64,000 bases of DNA from Alkalihalobacterium elongatum (GTDB lineage: Bacteria > Bacillota > Bacilli > Bacillales > Bacillaceae_F), in assembly GCF_019024285.1 (NCBI RefSeq), contig NZ_WMKZ01000010.1:1-64000 (forward strand), in the 5' to 3' direction. The translations under genes were made by a program, and so were the position numbers. Below are positions 33,032-41,938 of this stretch, in pieces; within the stretch, counting starts at the first letter, position 1; every line of letters begins with the position of its first letter. The notes beneath the pieces are model-generated. The model worked only from the letters and a program-made list of their open reading frames with translations. It did not search any database and was not told the origin of the DNA.

Positions 33032-34642
33032 TTATGTTATTGTCTCTGGACCTTTTGCAGTTCCATCTCTTCTTAAATCAGCAACTCCGTAAAACGGTTC
33101 TCCGTCTTTTTCAGGAAATTGGATCCCTTGAACACAACCTAAGTAAAAACTATATGCACCTCTTTTTGTTAATTCAAACCCCGTTTTTGTTAAGGCATCT
33201 AATACATCATCAGTAAAGCGTTGTTTTTCAATTAACAGTTTTCCCGTATCCGATGAATGAAATCTAGGAGCTGCAATCGCAGTCTCTAAAGCTTCACCTC
33301 TGTCCACTAGCCTGGTGATAACTTGTGCAAGGGAAGTTGAAATTCGACTGCTACCAGGACTTCCTAATAAATATCGCGGAGAACCGTTTTTAAATAGCAA
33401 GGTCGGTGCAACGCTACTCCAAGGCTTACCTCCAGGAAGAAGATAATACGGATGAGTCATATTTTTATAATCAAAAGCACTCATGTAATTGTTATAGAAA
33501 AAGCCTAGTCCATTCGCCATTCTTTTACTTCCAAAAACAAGCTCGATCGACTGCGTGATTCCAACAGCATTACCTTCCTTGTCTGAAACAGATAAATGTG
33601 TCGTTTCACCTGCGGTTGGTGGTGCTGAATACATATCTGGTAAATTTGTTTTGGCAATATTAGAAATTAGATTTGCCACTTCAGCTGCATACTCTTTATC
33701 TAACATGAGGTTATTAACCGTTTGTAAATAGTAATCTGGATGAATCGGCATGTTTTGACGATTCGTTAGGGCAAATTGAAAAGCAAGTGCAGAAAGGACA
33801 GCGCCTAATGGCTCCTCTGTATTCAGTATGTCAGGTGAAAAGGTTTCTAATGTATTCAAAATTTGAATTAGGACCCTACCTGCCCCTGGAGGTGGGAAGG
33901 TGTATATGTCGTAATCCCGATAACTGCTCGATAACACGTCTCTTTCAACAGGAAGAGGAATTTGACAAAGATCGGCCTCAGTTATTAAACCGTCTCTTTT
34001 TTTCATATCTTTGACGATCTTCTGTCCAATCGTGCCAACGTAAAAGTCCTGCCAGCCTCTTTTGACCATCGTCTCTAGACATTTAGCAAGTTCAGGCTGC
34101 CTTATGATTTGCCCTGTCTTTTTTGGCTCACCGTTTTCAAAGAAGTTTTTCACTATTAAAGGGTCTTCGCGTAAATGCTCCGCTTCTTTTTTGAGCAAAC
34201 GATGTATTAAAGGAGAAACCTTAAATCCTTCTTTAGCAGCTTTAATCGCAGGCATAGCAACTTCTGAAAAGGATAGTCGCCCATATGTTTCTTGCATATA
34301 ACCAAGAGTTGCTGGGGTTGAAGGAACAGTTGTTGATTTTAACCCTAGTTTGATGGGAGTGGCGGGTGTTTTCATCGGCTGAACATTAAAAGGAGCACGT
34401 GATGAACCATCTAAAGCAAACACACGATCTGATTCCTTTAGATAAATTAACGCCATAGATTGCCCACCGATCCCAGATGCTTGTGGTTCAGTCACACCTA
34501 GACAAAGAGCTGCTGCAACTGCGGCATCTACAGCATTCCCACCTTTTTCAAGCATTTCGACACCAGCTTCTGTCGCAGGCTTTGAGGCAGTTGACACCAT
34601 TCCATACAAACTGTTCGCTATATATACTTTCTTTTTTCTCAT
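33032..34642 (-). CDS. Gamma-glutamyltransferase family protein, cytoplasmic
   Basis: A 536-residue Ntn-hydrolase. The autoprocessing nucleophile is Thr347 in AGETTHLSVSDKEGNAVG. Substrate-loop motifs PGGKPWSSVAPTLL and GSPGSSRI are present, as is GGNAVDAAVAAALCLGV near the N-terminus. Unlike secreted Ggt it lacks a signal peptide, so it should act inside the cell, perhaps as a glutaryl-7-ACA-acylase-like or gamma-glutamyl peptide hydrolase. It is the first gene of the operon, 18 bp before the ATP-grasp fusion. The start ATG is one of a few close candidates. Confidence 0.87.
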   Translation of the reverse strand: MRKKKVYIANSLYGMVSTASKPATEAGVEMLEKGGNAVDAAVAAALCLGVTEPQASGIGGQSMALIYLKESDRVFALDGSSRAPFNVQPMKTPATPIKLGLKSTTVPSTPATLGYMQETYGRLSFSEVAMPAIKAAKEGFKVSPLIHRLLKKEAEHLREDPLIVKNFFENGEPKKTGQIIRQPELAKCLETMVKRGWQDFYVGTIGQKIVKDMKKRDGLITEADLCQIPLPVERDVLSSSYRDYDIYTFPPPGAGRVLIQILNTLETFSPDILNTEEPLGAVLSALAFQFALTNRQNMPIHPDYYLQTVNNLMLDKEYAAEVANLISNIAKTNLPDMYSAPPTAGETTHLSVSDKEGNAVGITQSIELVFGSKRMANGLGFFYNNYMSAFDYKNMTHPYYLLPGGKPWSSVAPTLLFKNGSPRYLLGSPGSSRISTSLAQVITRLVDRGEALETAIAAPRFHSSDTGKLLIEKQRFTDDVLDALTKTGFELTKRGAYSFYLGCVQGIQFPEKDGEPFYGVADLRRDGTAKGPETIT

Positions 34643-34800
34643 TCGTGTTCGCCTTACTTTCTATAAGAAAATAAAAAAATTGTTAGTTATTGGCTATTTT
34701 ATCATAAGAAGAAGGAAAATAGTGCTAGCCCTTTATAGGTATGTGATCTATAGTTTTCGACAAATAACAGTAAGTCATTAAAAGGCTCTTTTCTCTTTTT

Positions 34801-34838
34801 TGCTATTGGACAAGTAACCAAGAATAGCAACAAAGTTT
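34801..34838. repeat. Copy of a dispersed GCTATTGGAC / AATAGCAACAAAGTTT repeat
   Basis: TGCTATTGGAC (34801-34811) and AATAGCAACAAAGTTT (34823-34838) flank 11 bp. The same two blocks recur at 48545-48619, with a longer middle. Confidence 0.6.
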
Positions 34839-34870
34839 AATGACATAGTATTGATTCCACAGTTATACGT

Positions 34871-34902
34871 AAAAAAAGAGCCTCTTATATAATAAGGCTC
34901 CC
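34871..34902 (-). terminator. Terminator of the MarR-family gene
   Basis: GAGCC..TTAT and ATAAG..GGCTC form the stem; the minus strand continues with seven T residues. Confidence 0.85.
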
Positions 34903-34950
34903 CTACTTAACTAGTTTAATAAAGTCAAAGTTTCTCAAATGATACATTAC

Positions 34951-35442
34951 TTACATTGCATCATTTTTACTTGATTTTTCGACCCATTGGACAAATTCAT
35001 TTCCATAAAAGTGCTGATTTAACTCTTTATGAAATGAAGCTAATTTTTCAATAAACTCCCTATTTTCTTTACTTAATTCTGCAAATTTTTCAATATAGGC
35101 TTGCAGCTTAAACGTTGTTTCTTGTGATTTTTTTACTTTCTCATAACCTAATTTTGTTAATATTACATAGGACACTCTTCGATCACTTTCATCTTTTTCT
35201 ATAATTATTAGTTCTTTTTGTTTTAACCTATTCGTTACTTGCATAACTGTAGATATATCAATTAATCCAAGTTGGGCTAGCTTAGACATTGAAGTTTTCT
35301 TTTCATAGTACACAATCGTTAATAGATGGTGTTCAGCTTGAGTAATACCTAATTCAAGGACAGATTTCTTCCACTCTTCATCCATGATTTTATATGTGGC
35401 ACGTGTGTAATTTATAAGTTTATGAATATTAGTGTAATCCAC
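34951..35442 (-). CDS. MarR-family transcriptional regulator, ScoC/Hpr-like
   Basis: A 163-residue winged-helix regulator. The helix-turn-helix lies around LAQLGLIDISTVMQVTNRL, followed by the wing KELIIIEKDESDRRVSYVILT. The combination EHHLLTIVYYEKKTSMSKLAQLG recalls ScoC (Hpr), the B. subtilis transition-state repressor of proteases and sporulation, although it is shorter and lacks the ScoC C-terminus. The GTG at 35442 has GGAGGAG four bases upstream and is chosen over an ATG twelve codons earlier with no site. It is monocistronic. Confidence 0.82.
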   Translation of the reverse strand: MDYTNIHKLINYTRATYKIMDEEWKKSVLELGITQAEHHLLTIVYYEKKTSMSKLAQLGLIDISTVMQVTNRLKQKELIIIEKDESDRRVSYVILTKLGYEKVKKSQETTFKLQAYIEKFAELSKENREFIEKLASFHKELNQHFYGNEFVQWVEKSSKNDAM

Positions 35443-35724
35443 TTTTCTCCTCCAATCAATCCTAATAAAATGGAACATTCGACTATGTATATATAAATTG
35501 TATTTGTGTTAAAGAGTACTTCTTGTATATCATCGGCTAGTAGGGAAAACAAGTGAAGTAATTAACTAATATTATTTTACTTAATAATGTATAAATATAT
35601 ATGTTGCTATGTGCCACATTTCACTTTTCATGTATAACAATTTGTCACAAACAGAATGTGTTTTTCCAATTTCCTTCCAGGGAGATCACTATTTTACCAT
35701 TACTATTAGGATGGAATCCAAGGA

Positions 35725-35753
35725 AAAAAGCATAACTTTAAAGTTATGCTTTT
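35725..35753. terminator. Terminator after the 85-residue membrane protein gene
   Basis: AAAAGCATAACTTT-AAAGTTATGCTTTT, a near-perfect hairpin with A/T runs on both sides. It probably serves the minus-strand gene ending at 35815. No gene is seen in the remainder of 35443-35814. Confidence 0.78.
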
Positions 35754-35814
35754 GCAATCAAACTTACGTTTATTCGCTTTATCGAAAGATTATTCAGTCC
35801 TAAATAGGTTTAAA

Positions 35815-36072
35815 TCATCGAATCCTTTGTTGTTTTCTTTTTGTAAAAAAAGCTAAGATAACTAACAGAATAGGTATCCCTACCATTAGCCTTAACCATC
35901 CTGGTTGGGTCGCAAGCACGATTGCTGGAACAAAAAGAGTAAGGCCGCTAAAGAGAAAGCTTTTCCAAGACTTTTTCCAAATGCCTATAATTACAGAGAT
36001 AATTGAAGCTACAATCAACCCCCAAAGTAGAAAACCAATGACGTATAAACCGATATTCGCGATCAGCTCCAT
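35815..36072 (-). CDS. Small three-helix membrane protein
   Basis: An 85-residue protein with helices at about 5-28, 37-52 and 58-77 and a basic tail KRKQQRIR. The WKKSWKSFLFSGLTLF segment joins helices one and two. It has its own ribosome binding site (AGGTGGAG) and terminator. No family is recognised beyond conserved hypothetical Bacillus membrane proteins. Confidence 0.65.
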   Translation of the reverse strand: MELIANIGLYVIGFLLWGLIVASIISVIIGIWKKSWKSFLFSGLTLFVPAIVLATQPGWLRLMVGIPILLVILAFFTKRKQQRIR

Positions 36073-36213
36073 GTTTACTCCACCTTTATTTTGGGTAGAA
36101 ACTTTTTTTAAAACTAATTAATTATAGTTAACGTTGATTTTAAATTTCGAAAGAATGACTTCAAAAATTTCTCACTAATTGGATTTAAGAAATACCACAC
36201 AAATTAAAAATAA

Positions 36214-36516
36214 TTAAATGGGGCCATTATTTATGTTTGTTAATGATTCATTGACTTCAAATACTTTAGCATGAACGGGATCAATGCCGAATTCCTTTAA
36301 ACGTGCAGTATGCATTGCTAAATACTTTTCAGCCGTCTCTTTTGACGTGAAAAGATAAATACCGCCAGCTTCCTTTGCTTCGCTATTTTCAGTCCAAATT
36401 TTCCATAAAAGTCCTTCCTCTTGGTTAATGCTTTCTGCTAATCCAGTAAAAGCTCCAACCATTTCTTGTCCAAACGGTCCTTCCATTTGAAAATCAACTT
36501 GTAAAATATAAGGCAT
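36214..36516 (-). CDS. YdhR-like putative monooxygenase
   Basis: A 100-residue ferredoxin-fold protein of the YdhR family, related to small antibiotic-biosynthesis-type monooxygenases. Typical features are YILQVDFQMEGPFG, LLWKIWTENSEAKEAGGIYLF and the TAEKYLAMHTARL helix. YdhR proteins form dimers and may act on aromatic compounds, but the substrate is unknown. It has a GGGGAG-type site upstream and stands alone. Confidence 0.8.
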   Translation of the reverse strand: MPYILQVDFQMEGPFGQEMVGAFTGLAESINQEEGLLWKIWTENSEAKEAGGIYLFTSKETAEKYLAMHTARLKEFGIDPVHAKVFEVNESLTNINNGPI

Positions 36517-36749
36517 TCAAATCTCCCCTTTAATACTTCTTTTACTAATATTATACATTTTAATTAAAAGATACAGAGGATCGTTATATGAATGTTTTGT
36601 GCCAATCTGTCATTTTATTCCTATATTAGCGCTTAGGACAGAGGTGATGTCTATAAGTGGTATGTAAAAATTTTTTGAGATGTTTTATTTGGAGTTTCTT
36701 GTTCGTCCCTATCTTGCAAACTAACTGACTAGACGAAAGTGAAAAAACG

Positions 36750-36780
36750 CAAAAAAGGCACAAAGTTGGTTTGTACCTTT
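36750..36780 (-). terminator. Terminator of the YrzB-like gene
   Basis: AAGGCACAAA pairs with TTTGTACCTT (one mismatch); the minus strand continues TTTTTTGCG. No gene is seen between here and 36517. Confidence 0.8.
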
Positions 36781-36811
36781 TATAAATGCTTATATCATTT
36801 ACATTTAGCGC

Positions 36812-37090
36812 TTACCCTTCTTGTCCTACCTTCTCTATGTACGCGTTAAATTTGTCTTCTACTTGCTTCCATTCTTCATCACTAATTTCATCGAAGAATA
36901 GAGTGCCTTCCTCATCTTCTGTATAGGTAAAAGAGATGATATTAGCGTCTTCATTTTCATTTTCTATGTCAGTACTTAACGCTGCCACTAAGTACTGCTT
37001 ACCATCTAATTCACATGTATAGAGCACTTCATAAAGCAGTTCACTACCTTCATCACCAAATAAAAGTTGTTCACCAATTTCAACTGCCAT
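36812..37090 (-). CDS. DUF1292 family protein (YrzB-like)
   Basis: A 92-residue, very acidic protein. The pattern YEVLYTCELDGKQYLVAAL, then an acidic loop, then ISDEEWKQVEDKFNAYIE, matches DUF1292/YrzB, a small conserved Firmicute family of unknown function often found near alaS and ruvX. Here it is instead beside a thioredoxin-like gene 66 bp upstream. Read from AAAGGAGGGAAAC before its ATG. Confidence 0.8.
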   Translation of the reverse strand: MAVEIGEQLLFGDEGSELLYEVLYTCELDGKQYLVAALSTDIENENEDANIISFTYTEDEEGTLFFDEISDEEWKQVEDKFNAYIEKVGQEG

Positions 37091-37156
37091 TTAGTTTCCC
37101 TCCTTTTCTGTTAGTATGAGTTATTGTTGGCTTATCTATCAGCAAAATAATTAATT

Positions 37157-37489
37157 TTATTCTTCTGATGTTTGTATTTCATAAAGCTTAGCCACTTTTT
37201 CTTTTAGAGCGTCCATATGAACAAATCTAGCTTCCCGAATATATTCTTTTCCATCTATATAAAATAGCAGAGCAGGTACAGTAAAAATAGAAAAACGTCC
37301 TGCGACTTCCTCAATATGATCCGCATTAATATAACAAAGCTCGATGAGTGGAAATTCCTGAAGCAATTCTTTCACTTGAGGCAGTAGCGCATGACATACC
37401 CCACAGTTCGTTCTCGATATGTATATAAAACTAAATTGATTTTCTTTTATAAACTCTTCCACCATATCAAGTGATGTGATTTCAATCAT
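37157..37489 (-). CDS. Thioredoxin-like protein (YusE-like)
   Basis: A 110-residue thioredoxin-fold protein. The active site is CGVC (residues about 29-32, in SRTNCGVCHALLP) and the cis-proline loop is TVPALLFY. It lacks a signal peptide, so it acts in the cytoplasm. The divergence from true TrxA (CGPC) suggests a specialised reductase or a carrier role, as for B. subtilis YusE. It may be co-transcribed with the YrzB-like gene. Confidence 0.85.
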   Translation of the reverse strand: MIEITSLDMVEEFIKENQFSFIYISRTNCGVCHALLPQVKELLQEFPLIELCYINADHIEEVAGRFSIFTVPALLFYIDGKEYIREARFVHMDALKEKVAKLYEIQTSEE

Positions 37490-37601
37490 TGCCTTCCTCC
37501 TCTATACGGCAATCTAGTTTATTATATAATGTACATTAGCAGTAATCTTCTTATTTTACCATTCATTTGACTTTGCTTAATTTTTAAAACAAAAAACGGT
37601 A

Positions 37602-37636
37602 GTACAAAAACGAAGGCAGACCGCCCTCGTTTTTTG
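37602..37636 (-). terminator. Terminator of the PepSY/two-component cluster
   Basis: AAACGAAGGC pairs with GCCCTCGTTT (one G-T pair); the minus strand continues with T residues. It directly follows the stop at 37639. Confidence 0.85.
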
Positions 37637-37638
37637 AA

Positions 37639-38241
37639 TTAGTCATCCCACTCTACATATAATACTTTTCCTGTAATGGCGTCAATATAAACAGTGGCTT
37701 CATCGTCATCATCATACTGTTCGGTTTCAATTTCAACTTCATAAATGAGAACGCCATTTTCTCTTTCTAACTCAATTTCATCTATTTTACCAGACACTTC
37801 ATTTAAAGCAATTTCTTTTGCTTGATCAATTGAAATGATTGAGTTGTTATTTTCAGTAGTACGGGTAGATTGACTTTTTTCCCTCTTTTGATTTCTTTGT
37901 TTTACCTTTTCTTTTATAATCTCTCCACTCTGTTGGTCAATATCAAATTCATATTTCTCATGTTCATTTTTCACTTCAATTTCATAAATAATTCGGCCAT
38001 CTTCACGATCTCTTTCGGCTTCAGTTACTATGCCATTTTCAACCTTCGCTAATGCAATGTCTTTGGCTTCTGACAGTGTAATGCCTGCATTATTAGGGGA
38101 CACATCAGCAATCGCAACAGTCTCCGCTTGATGTACGATCTGTAAATTTGATTCTGTGTCTTCTTTTGTAAACACCTGAGCCCCAACACTTACGCCACCT
38201 ATTAGTACAGCTCCCGCGACGATCATTGTAAAAAGTTTCAT
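37639..38241 (-). CDS. Exported protein with two PepSY domains
   Basis: A 200-residue protein with an N-terminal hydrophobic segment (LFTMIVAGAVLIGGVSVGAQVF) and two PepSY repeats. One starts at ITLSEAKDIALAKVENG and the other at ISIDQAKEIALNEVSGK; each ends in an IYEIEV / LIYEVEI strand. A basic linker (VKQRNQKREKSQ) separates them. PepSY domains are thought to inhibit or bind peptidases at the cell surface. The ATG at 38241 has GGAGGAACAAGTA upstream. Its C-terminal repeat closely resembles the neighbouring single-PepSY protein, which suggests duplication. Confidence 0.82.
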   Translation of the reverse strand: MKLFTMIVAGAVLIGGVSVGAQVFTKEDTESNLQIVHQAETVAIADVSPNNAGITLSEAKDIALAKVENGIVTEAERDREDGRIIYEIEVKNEHEKYEFDIDQQSGEIIKEKVKQRNQKREKSQSTRTTENNNSIISIDQAKEIALNEVSGKIDEIELERENGVLIYEVEIETEQYDDDDEATVYIDAITGKVLYVEWDD

Positions 38242-38376
38242 TACTTGTTCCTCCTTCAATTTGTTTCGTATTATTTCTTACAACTTCATCATAATGGCCC
38301 AACATTAATACAAAAGGAGTAAAACATTAAAAATTTTTAATGAAACTTAATGAGGCAGGTTTTTTCAATCATATTA

Positions 38377-38925
38377 TTAATCCCATGTTACTGATATAAT
38401 TTCTCCTGTGTAGGCATTAATTATAATTGTAGCCTCATGATCATCATCTACTTCAATTTCTACTTCATAGACTAGTAACCCGTCTTCGCCCTCAAGTTCA
38501 ACATCATCTATCTTACCTTCCACTTCACGAAGTGCTATTTCGATGGCCTGTTGTTCTGTTAACATACTTGCAACAGGTTCGTCAGCCATTTCATCATCAA
38601 CTACATTACGAGCAGGGGCGTCGTCTACCTCGTCTATATCGTCTTCTCGCAACGCTAATAATCTAAGCGAGAGTATTTCATTTGTTTCTCCATTAATAAT
38701 AATTTCATAATCACCCAAATTATGATCGATCAAAATGGTGTAAACATTCCCTTGTTGATTGACGGAATGAATTTTGCTACCCTCGAACTGAGTCTGTACA
38801 ATCTCAATAATCTCTTCTTCAGAAGCTAATGAAGGAGCTTTGTTGATGAAAAGAAATATTGAAACCAGCGCTAGTAAAACAAAGATGGCCAATACAAGAC
38901 TGATAAAAAATTTATTATGAGTCAA
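38377..38925 (-). CDS. Membrane-anchored PepSY protein
   Basis: A 182-residue protein with one N-terminal helix (FFISLVLAIFVLLALVSIFLF), a variable middle (EEIIEIVQTQFEGSKI) and a C-terminal PepSY domain (LTEQQAIEIALREVEGKIDD, LLVYEVEIEVDDDHEA). It overlaps the 5' neighbour, the sensor kinase, by 11 bp, so it belongs to the two-component operon. It may feed back on the kinase, or be a surface inhibitor induced by it. Confidence 0.82.
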   Translation of the reverse strand: MTHNKFFISLVLAIFVLLALVSIFLFINKAPSLASEEEIIEIVQTQFEGSKIHSVNQQGNVYTILIDHNLGDYEIIINGETNEILSLRLLALREDDIDEVDDAPARNVVDDEMADEPVASMLTEQQAIEIALREVEGKIDDVELEGEDGLLVYEVEIEVDDDHEATIIINAYTGEIISVTWD

Positions 38926-40294
38926 TTGAATTCACCACCCTTTCAACTTGCTTCGGTATTGTTACCGTAACGGTTGTCCCTTTTCCTTCGATACTTGAAA
39001 TTTCAATCTGGCCTTTATGAGCTTCTACAATCTTTTTTGCAATTGAAAGTCCTAGTCCAACTCCGCCTGTTTCTCGAGCTCTAGCTTTATCTACCCGATA
39101 AAAACGATTATAGATTTTCTCTAGGTCAGCTGTTGGTATTCCAATTCCATTATCTATGATTGAAATTGAACAAGATTGACTCGTTTCTTCAAGTTGAATC
39201 GTAATATGATCCTTACTGTATTTTCGTGCATTATCTAAGAGTATATAAACAACTTGCTTTAGTTTATTTTCATCTGCCCAAATGATAAACGAAGCTCCTT
39301 TTTCTACAAACAACACTTCACGTTCAAACGTAATTTGTATATGCTGACTTACCTGTTTTGTCATTGCTAGCAAGTCGATTTCTTTTTTATCGAGCAGTTG
39401 CTGAATATTATCAGTTGCTAGTTGAAGCATTTGTTCAGTCATTTCTTTCATCCGAACCGCTTCTGTATAAATCGCATCAACGGACTCATCTAATAACTCT
39501 GGCTTTTTCTTCCCCCAACGTTTAAGCATATTTGCATAGCTTTCTATTACTGTTAATGGTGTCTTTAATTCATGAGAAGCATCAGATACAAATTGTTGTT
39601 GCTTTTGATAGTTTTGTTCTAATATATCAATCATTTGATTAAATGTGTCACCCATTATGTAAAGCTCATCTTTTGAAGAAGTATCTAGTTCAAGTTTTTT
39701 ATAATTACCCGTTGTTTGAATTTGTTTCATTGTACTTGTTAGCTTTTTAATAGGTGTCAAAATGAGTTTGCTTAACATATTTCCAAATAATAGAGCAGGT
39801 AATAGCACTATCACAGTAGCAACCAAAAGGACGACTAATAGTGTCTGCATCGTGTTCTTTGAATCTTCAAGAATTTCGGTTACTTCAAGCATCATAACAC
39901 TACCATCCGTCCATATAATGGGAAAAGAAACGACGGCATACGGGATTTGATCGAAAGTCCGTATCGCTACGAATTGTTGATTTTGATACTCAGTTGGCAG
40001 CTGTTGCATATATCCTTCTTTTGAAATTGTAAGAACAGACGTTGTTTCATCGGTTATAATTCTAATCATCCCTTTAGGAGGAAGATAGGCACGCAATAAC
40101 GCACGTATATCGGCACCTTCTGCTACTGCATGATTTGTAGCAGCGACTACAGCACGCGTATGTTCGGTTACTCGATTCGTCTCGTTATCATAAATGATTT
40201 TTTGAAATAGTAAAAAAATGGACCCGTTAATTAGTAATAACATAATCACAAGCCATACACTTGAAAACAAAAGAATTTTACGTTTTAAGTTCAT
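38915..40294 (-). CDS. Two-component sensor histidine kinase
   Basis: A 459-residue membrane kinase. It has helix 1 (about 9-30), an extracytoplasmic domain (31-148), helix 2 (149-172), a HAMP linker (175-228), HisKA with His241 in SDASHELKTPLTVIES, the N-box DENKLKQVVYILLDNARKYS, and G-boxes DNGIGIP and GGVGLGLSIAKKI. The HELKTP type pairs with OmpR-family regulators such as the one encoded 4 bp upstream. The signal is unknown; the PepSY products suggest a cell-envelope stress or peptide input, similar to YkoH or ArlS. Confidence 0.9.
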   Translation of the reverse strand: MNLKRKILLFSSVWLVIMLLLINGSIFLLFQKIIYDNETNRVTEHTRAVVAATNHAVAEGADIRALLRAYLPPKGMIRIITDETTSVLTISKEGYMQQLPTEYQNQQFVAIRTFDQIPYAVVSFPIIWTDGSVMMLEVTEILEDSKNTMQTLLVVLLVATVIVLLPALLFGNMLSKLILTPIKKLTSTMKQIQTTGNYKKLELDTSSKDELYIMGDTFNQMIDILEQNYQKQQQFVSDASHELKTPLTVIESYANMLKRWGKKKPELLDESVDAIYTEAVRMKEMTEQMLQLATDNIQQLLDKKEIDLLAMTKQVSQHIQITFEREVLFVEKGASFIIWADENKLKQVVYILLDNARKYSKDHITIQLEETSQSCSISIIDNGIGIPTADLEKIYNRFYRVDKARARETGGVGLGLSIAKKIVEAHKGQIEISSIEGKGTTVTVTIPKQVERVVNSIDS

Positions 40295-40298
40295 GTTA

Positions 40299-40967
40299 TT
40301 ACTCCTTTAAGCGGTAGCCGACTCCACGAATCGTTTGTAAAGAATCAGCGATGCTTAGCTTTTTCCGTAAATGCCTTACATAAACATCGACGATATTCGT
40401 GTCACCAAAATACTCAAATCCCCAAACTTTAGTTAGAATTTGATCACGGTTTAGGGCAATCCCTTTATTTTCAATAAAAAAAACAAGTACGTCGAACTCT
40501 TTAGGTGTTAACTCAATAAGATTGTCATCTCGTTTTACTTCTCTCGTTTTTTCATTAACAGTGATATCTAAGATCTTAAGGGTATCGTTTTGAATAAGTT
40601 TGGATTGGCTAGTTCGAAGACATGCGCGTATTCTTGCTAAAAGTTCTTCAATTTCGAATGGCTTTGTTATATAATCATTTGCACCTAAATCGAGACCGCT
40701 CACTTTATCATGTACAGAATTTCTAGCGGTCAATAATATAATTGGAATGTTAGCATTTATGATCCGAATTCGTCTTAAAACCTCTAATCCACTTAGCTCT
40801 GGTAACATAACATCTAGTAAAATTAAATCCCATCTTCCCGTTTTGAACTTCTCAAGACCATTGATACCGTTAAAGGCAGCATCCGTTTCATAACCTTCAT
40901 GTTCCAGCTCCAATTGAAGGATTCGTGCAATTTTTTTTTCATCTTCAATGATTAATATATTAACCAT
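40299..40967 (-). CDS. OmpR-family response regulator
   Basis: A 222-residue regulator. The receiver domain has the acidic pocket EDE (8-10), phospho-acceptor Asp52 in LILLDVMLP, Thr in LLTARN and Lys in TKPFEIEELLARI. The C-terminal winged helix has LTPKEFDVLVFFIENKG and VDVYVRHLRKKL, typical of PhoB/OmpR. The ATG at 40967 is eight bases after GAGGAG and is chosen over an earlier start. It forms an operon with the kinase and the PepSY genes. Confidence 0.92.
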   Translation of the reverse strand: MVNILIIEDEKKIARILQLELEHEGYETDAAFNGINGLEKFKTGRWDLILLDVMLPELSGLEVLRRIRIINANIPIILLTARNSVHDKVSGLDLGANDYITKPFEIEELLARIRACLRTSQSKLIQNDTLKILDITVNEKTREVKRDDNLIELTPKEFDVLVFFIENKGIALNRDQILTKVWGFEYFGDTNIVDVYVRHLRKKLSIADSLQTIRGVGYRLKE

Positions 40968-41173
40968 TATCATTTCTCCTCTATAAAAAACTTCGTTCAT
41001 CAATACATTAACAAATTTCTTTAAAAAGTTTCATATAACCTGTTTTAAACTAAATTTTCTTGTACATTTTTAATATAACATCTCCCAAGTCTTGAAACCA
41101 TTTTCTCAACAGCGAGCCAAAATGAACTTATATGAACAATATCCTTTAACAAAGAATAAATATATAAAAATTC

Positions 41174-41216
41174 AAAAAAACACCTCGATTGTCAGACATG
41201 TCAAACAATCGGGGTG
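41174..41216 (-). terminator. Terminator of the YusW-like gene
   Basis: CACCTCGATTGT pairs with ACAATCGGGGTG (one G-T pair), loop 12 nt, and the minus strand continues with seven T residues. It also separates the two-component operon from the gene upstream. Confidence 0.9.
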
Positions 41217-41269
41217 CAGTTATAGTCTTTAGAACTGGTGCGTCTGTTATTAATAGTAAAGTTATAAAG

Positions 41270-41782
41270 TTAAATACTTCCTTTAAGCTTTTCACCTGAA
41301 ATAAAGTCAACCTCAAGCTCCAGCTTTCTAATATTATCTCTTGGAATGTTCAATGTTGCTAAAATTTGATCCATTGCTTCCTTAGGGTCAGTATCTGGAT
41401 TGAGTGTAATTTGCGAAACAAGATTTTGTATTTCTTCTATTGCTTCTTCACCTCTCTTCTCTTGTTTTCCAGCTGCAGTTTTGGTCTCTACATCAGCTGT
41501 CTGTGATTCACCTTGATGTTTGTATTCCATTTCAATTTCTTCATCATTTACTAAATCGATCTCTAATTCGAACTCTAAAATATTTTCGAGTGCTGTTGCT
41601 TGTCCTAATTCATCTGCTAATGTTTCATCATCGCCAACCGTCTCTTCAAGTTCCACTGTTTCTTCATGAACAACTTCGTCAACCACTATTTCCTCATTGG
41701 CACCGTCATTAGTTCCACAGCCAAATATAATGAATGGAACTATGCTAATTAATGTTAACAAGATTATATTCTTTGTCCTCAT
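41270..41782 (-). CDS. YusW-like lipoprotein
   Basis: A 170-residue acidic lipoprotein with lipobox IIFGC (cysteine near 22), an acidic Glu/Asp-rich linker (residues 29-60) and a YusW-type domain (ENILEFELEIDLVNDEEIEMEYKH cut short here, IRKLELEVDF). Function unknown. It lies upstream of the two-component operon on the same strand but has its own terminator. Confidence 0.75.
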   Translation of the reverse strand: MRTKNIILLTLISIVPFIIFGCGTNDGANEEIVVDEVVHEETVELEETVGDDETLADELGQATALENILEFELEIDLVNDEEIEMEYKHQGESQTADVETKTAAGKQEKRGEEAIEEIQNLVSQITLNPDTDPKEAMDQILATLNIPRDNIRKLELEVDFISGEKLKGSI

Positions 41783-41938
41783 TTTTCCACCACCGTTTTT
41801 TTAAAATTAGTGTGCCATTTCTTGATGTATATTATGCTTCGGGCAACAGTTCAGGAAAAAAGTCCATTCATAATAAAGGAAATTTCCAATATACTTTTAT
41901 ACTACATAACTGATAAATAATTGAATAAAGGAGATTAT

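Noticed and set aside
35609-35803. Plus-strand 64-codon frame near 35.7 kb
   Set aside because: It has no good ribosome binding site, spans a terminator hairpin and reads unlike a real protein.
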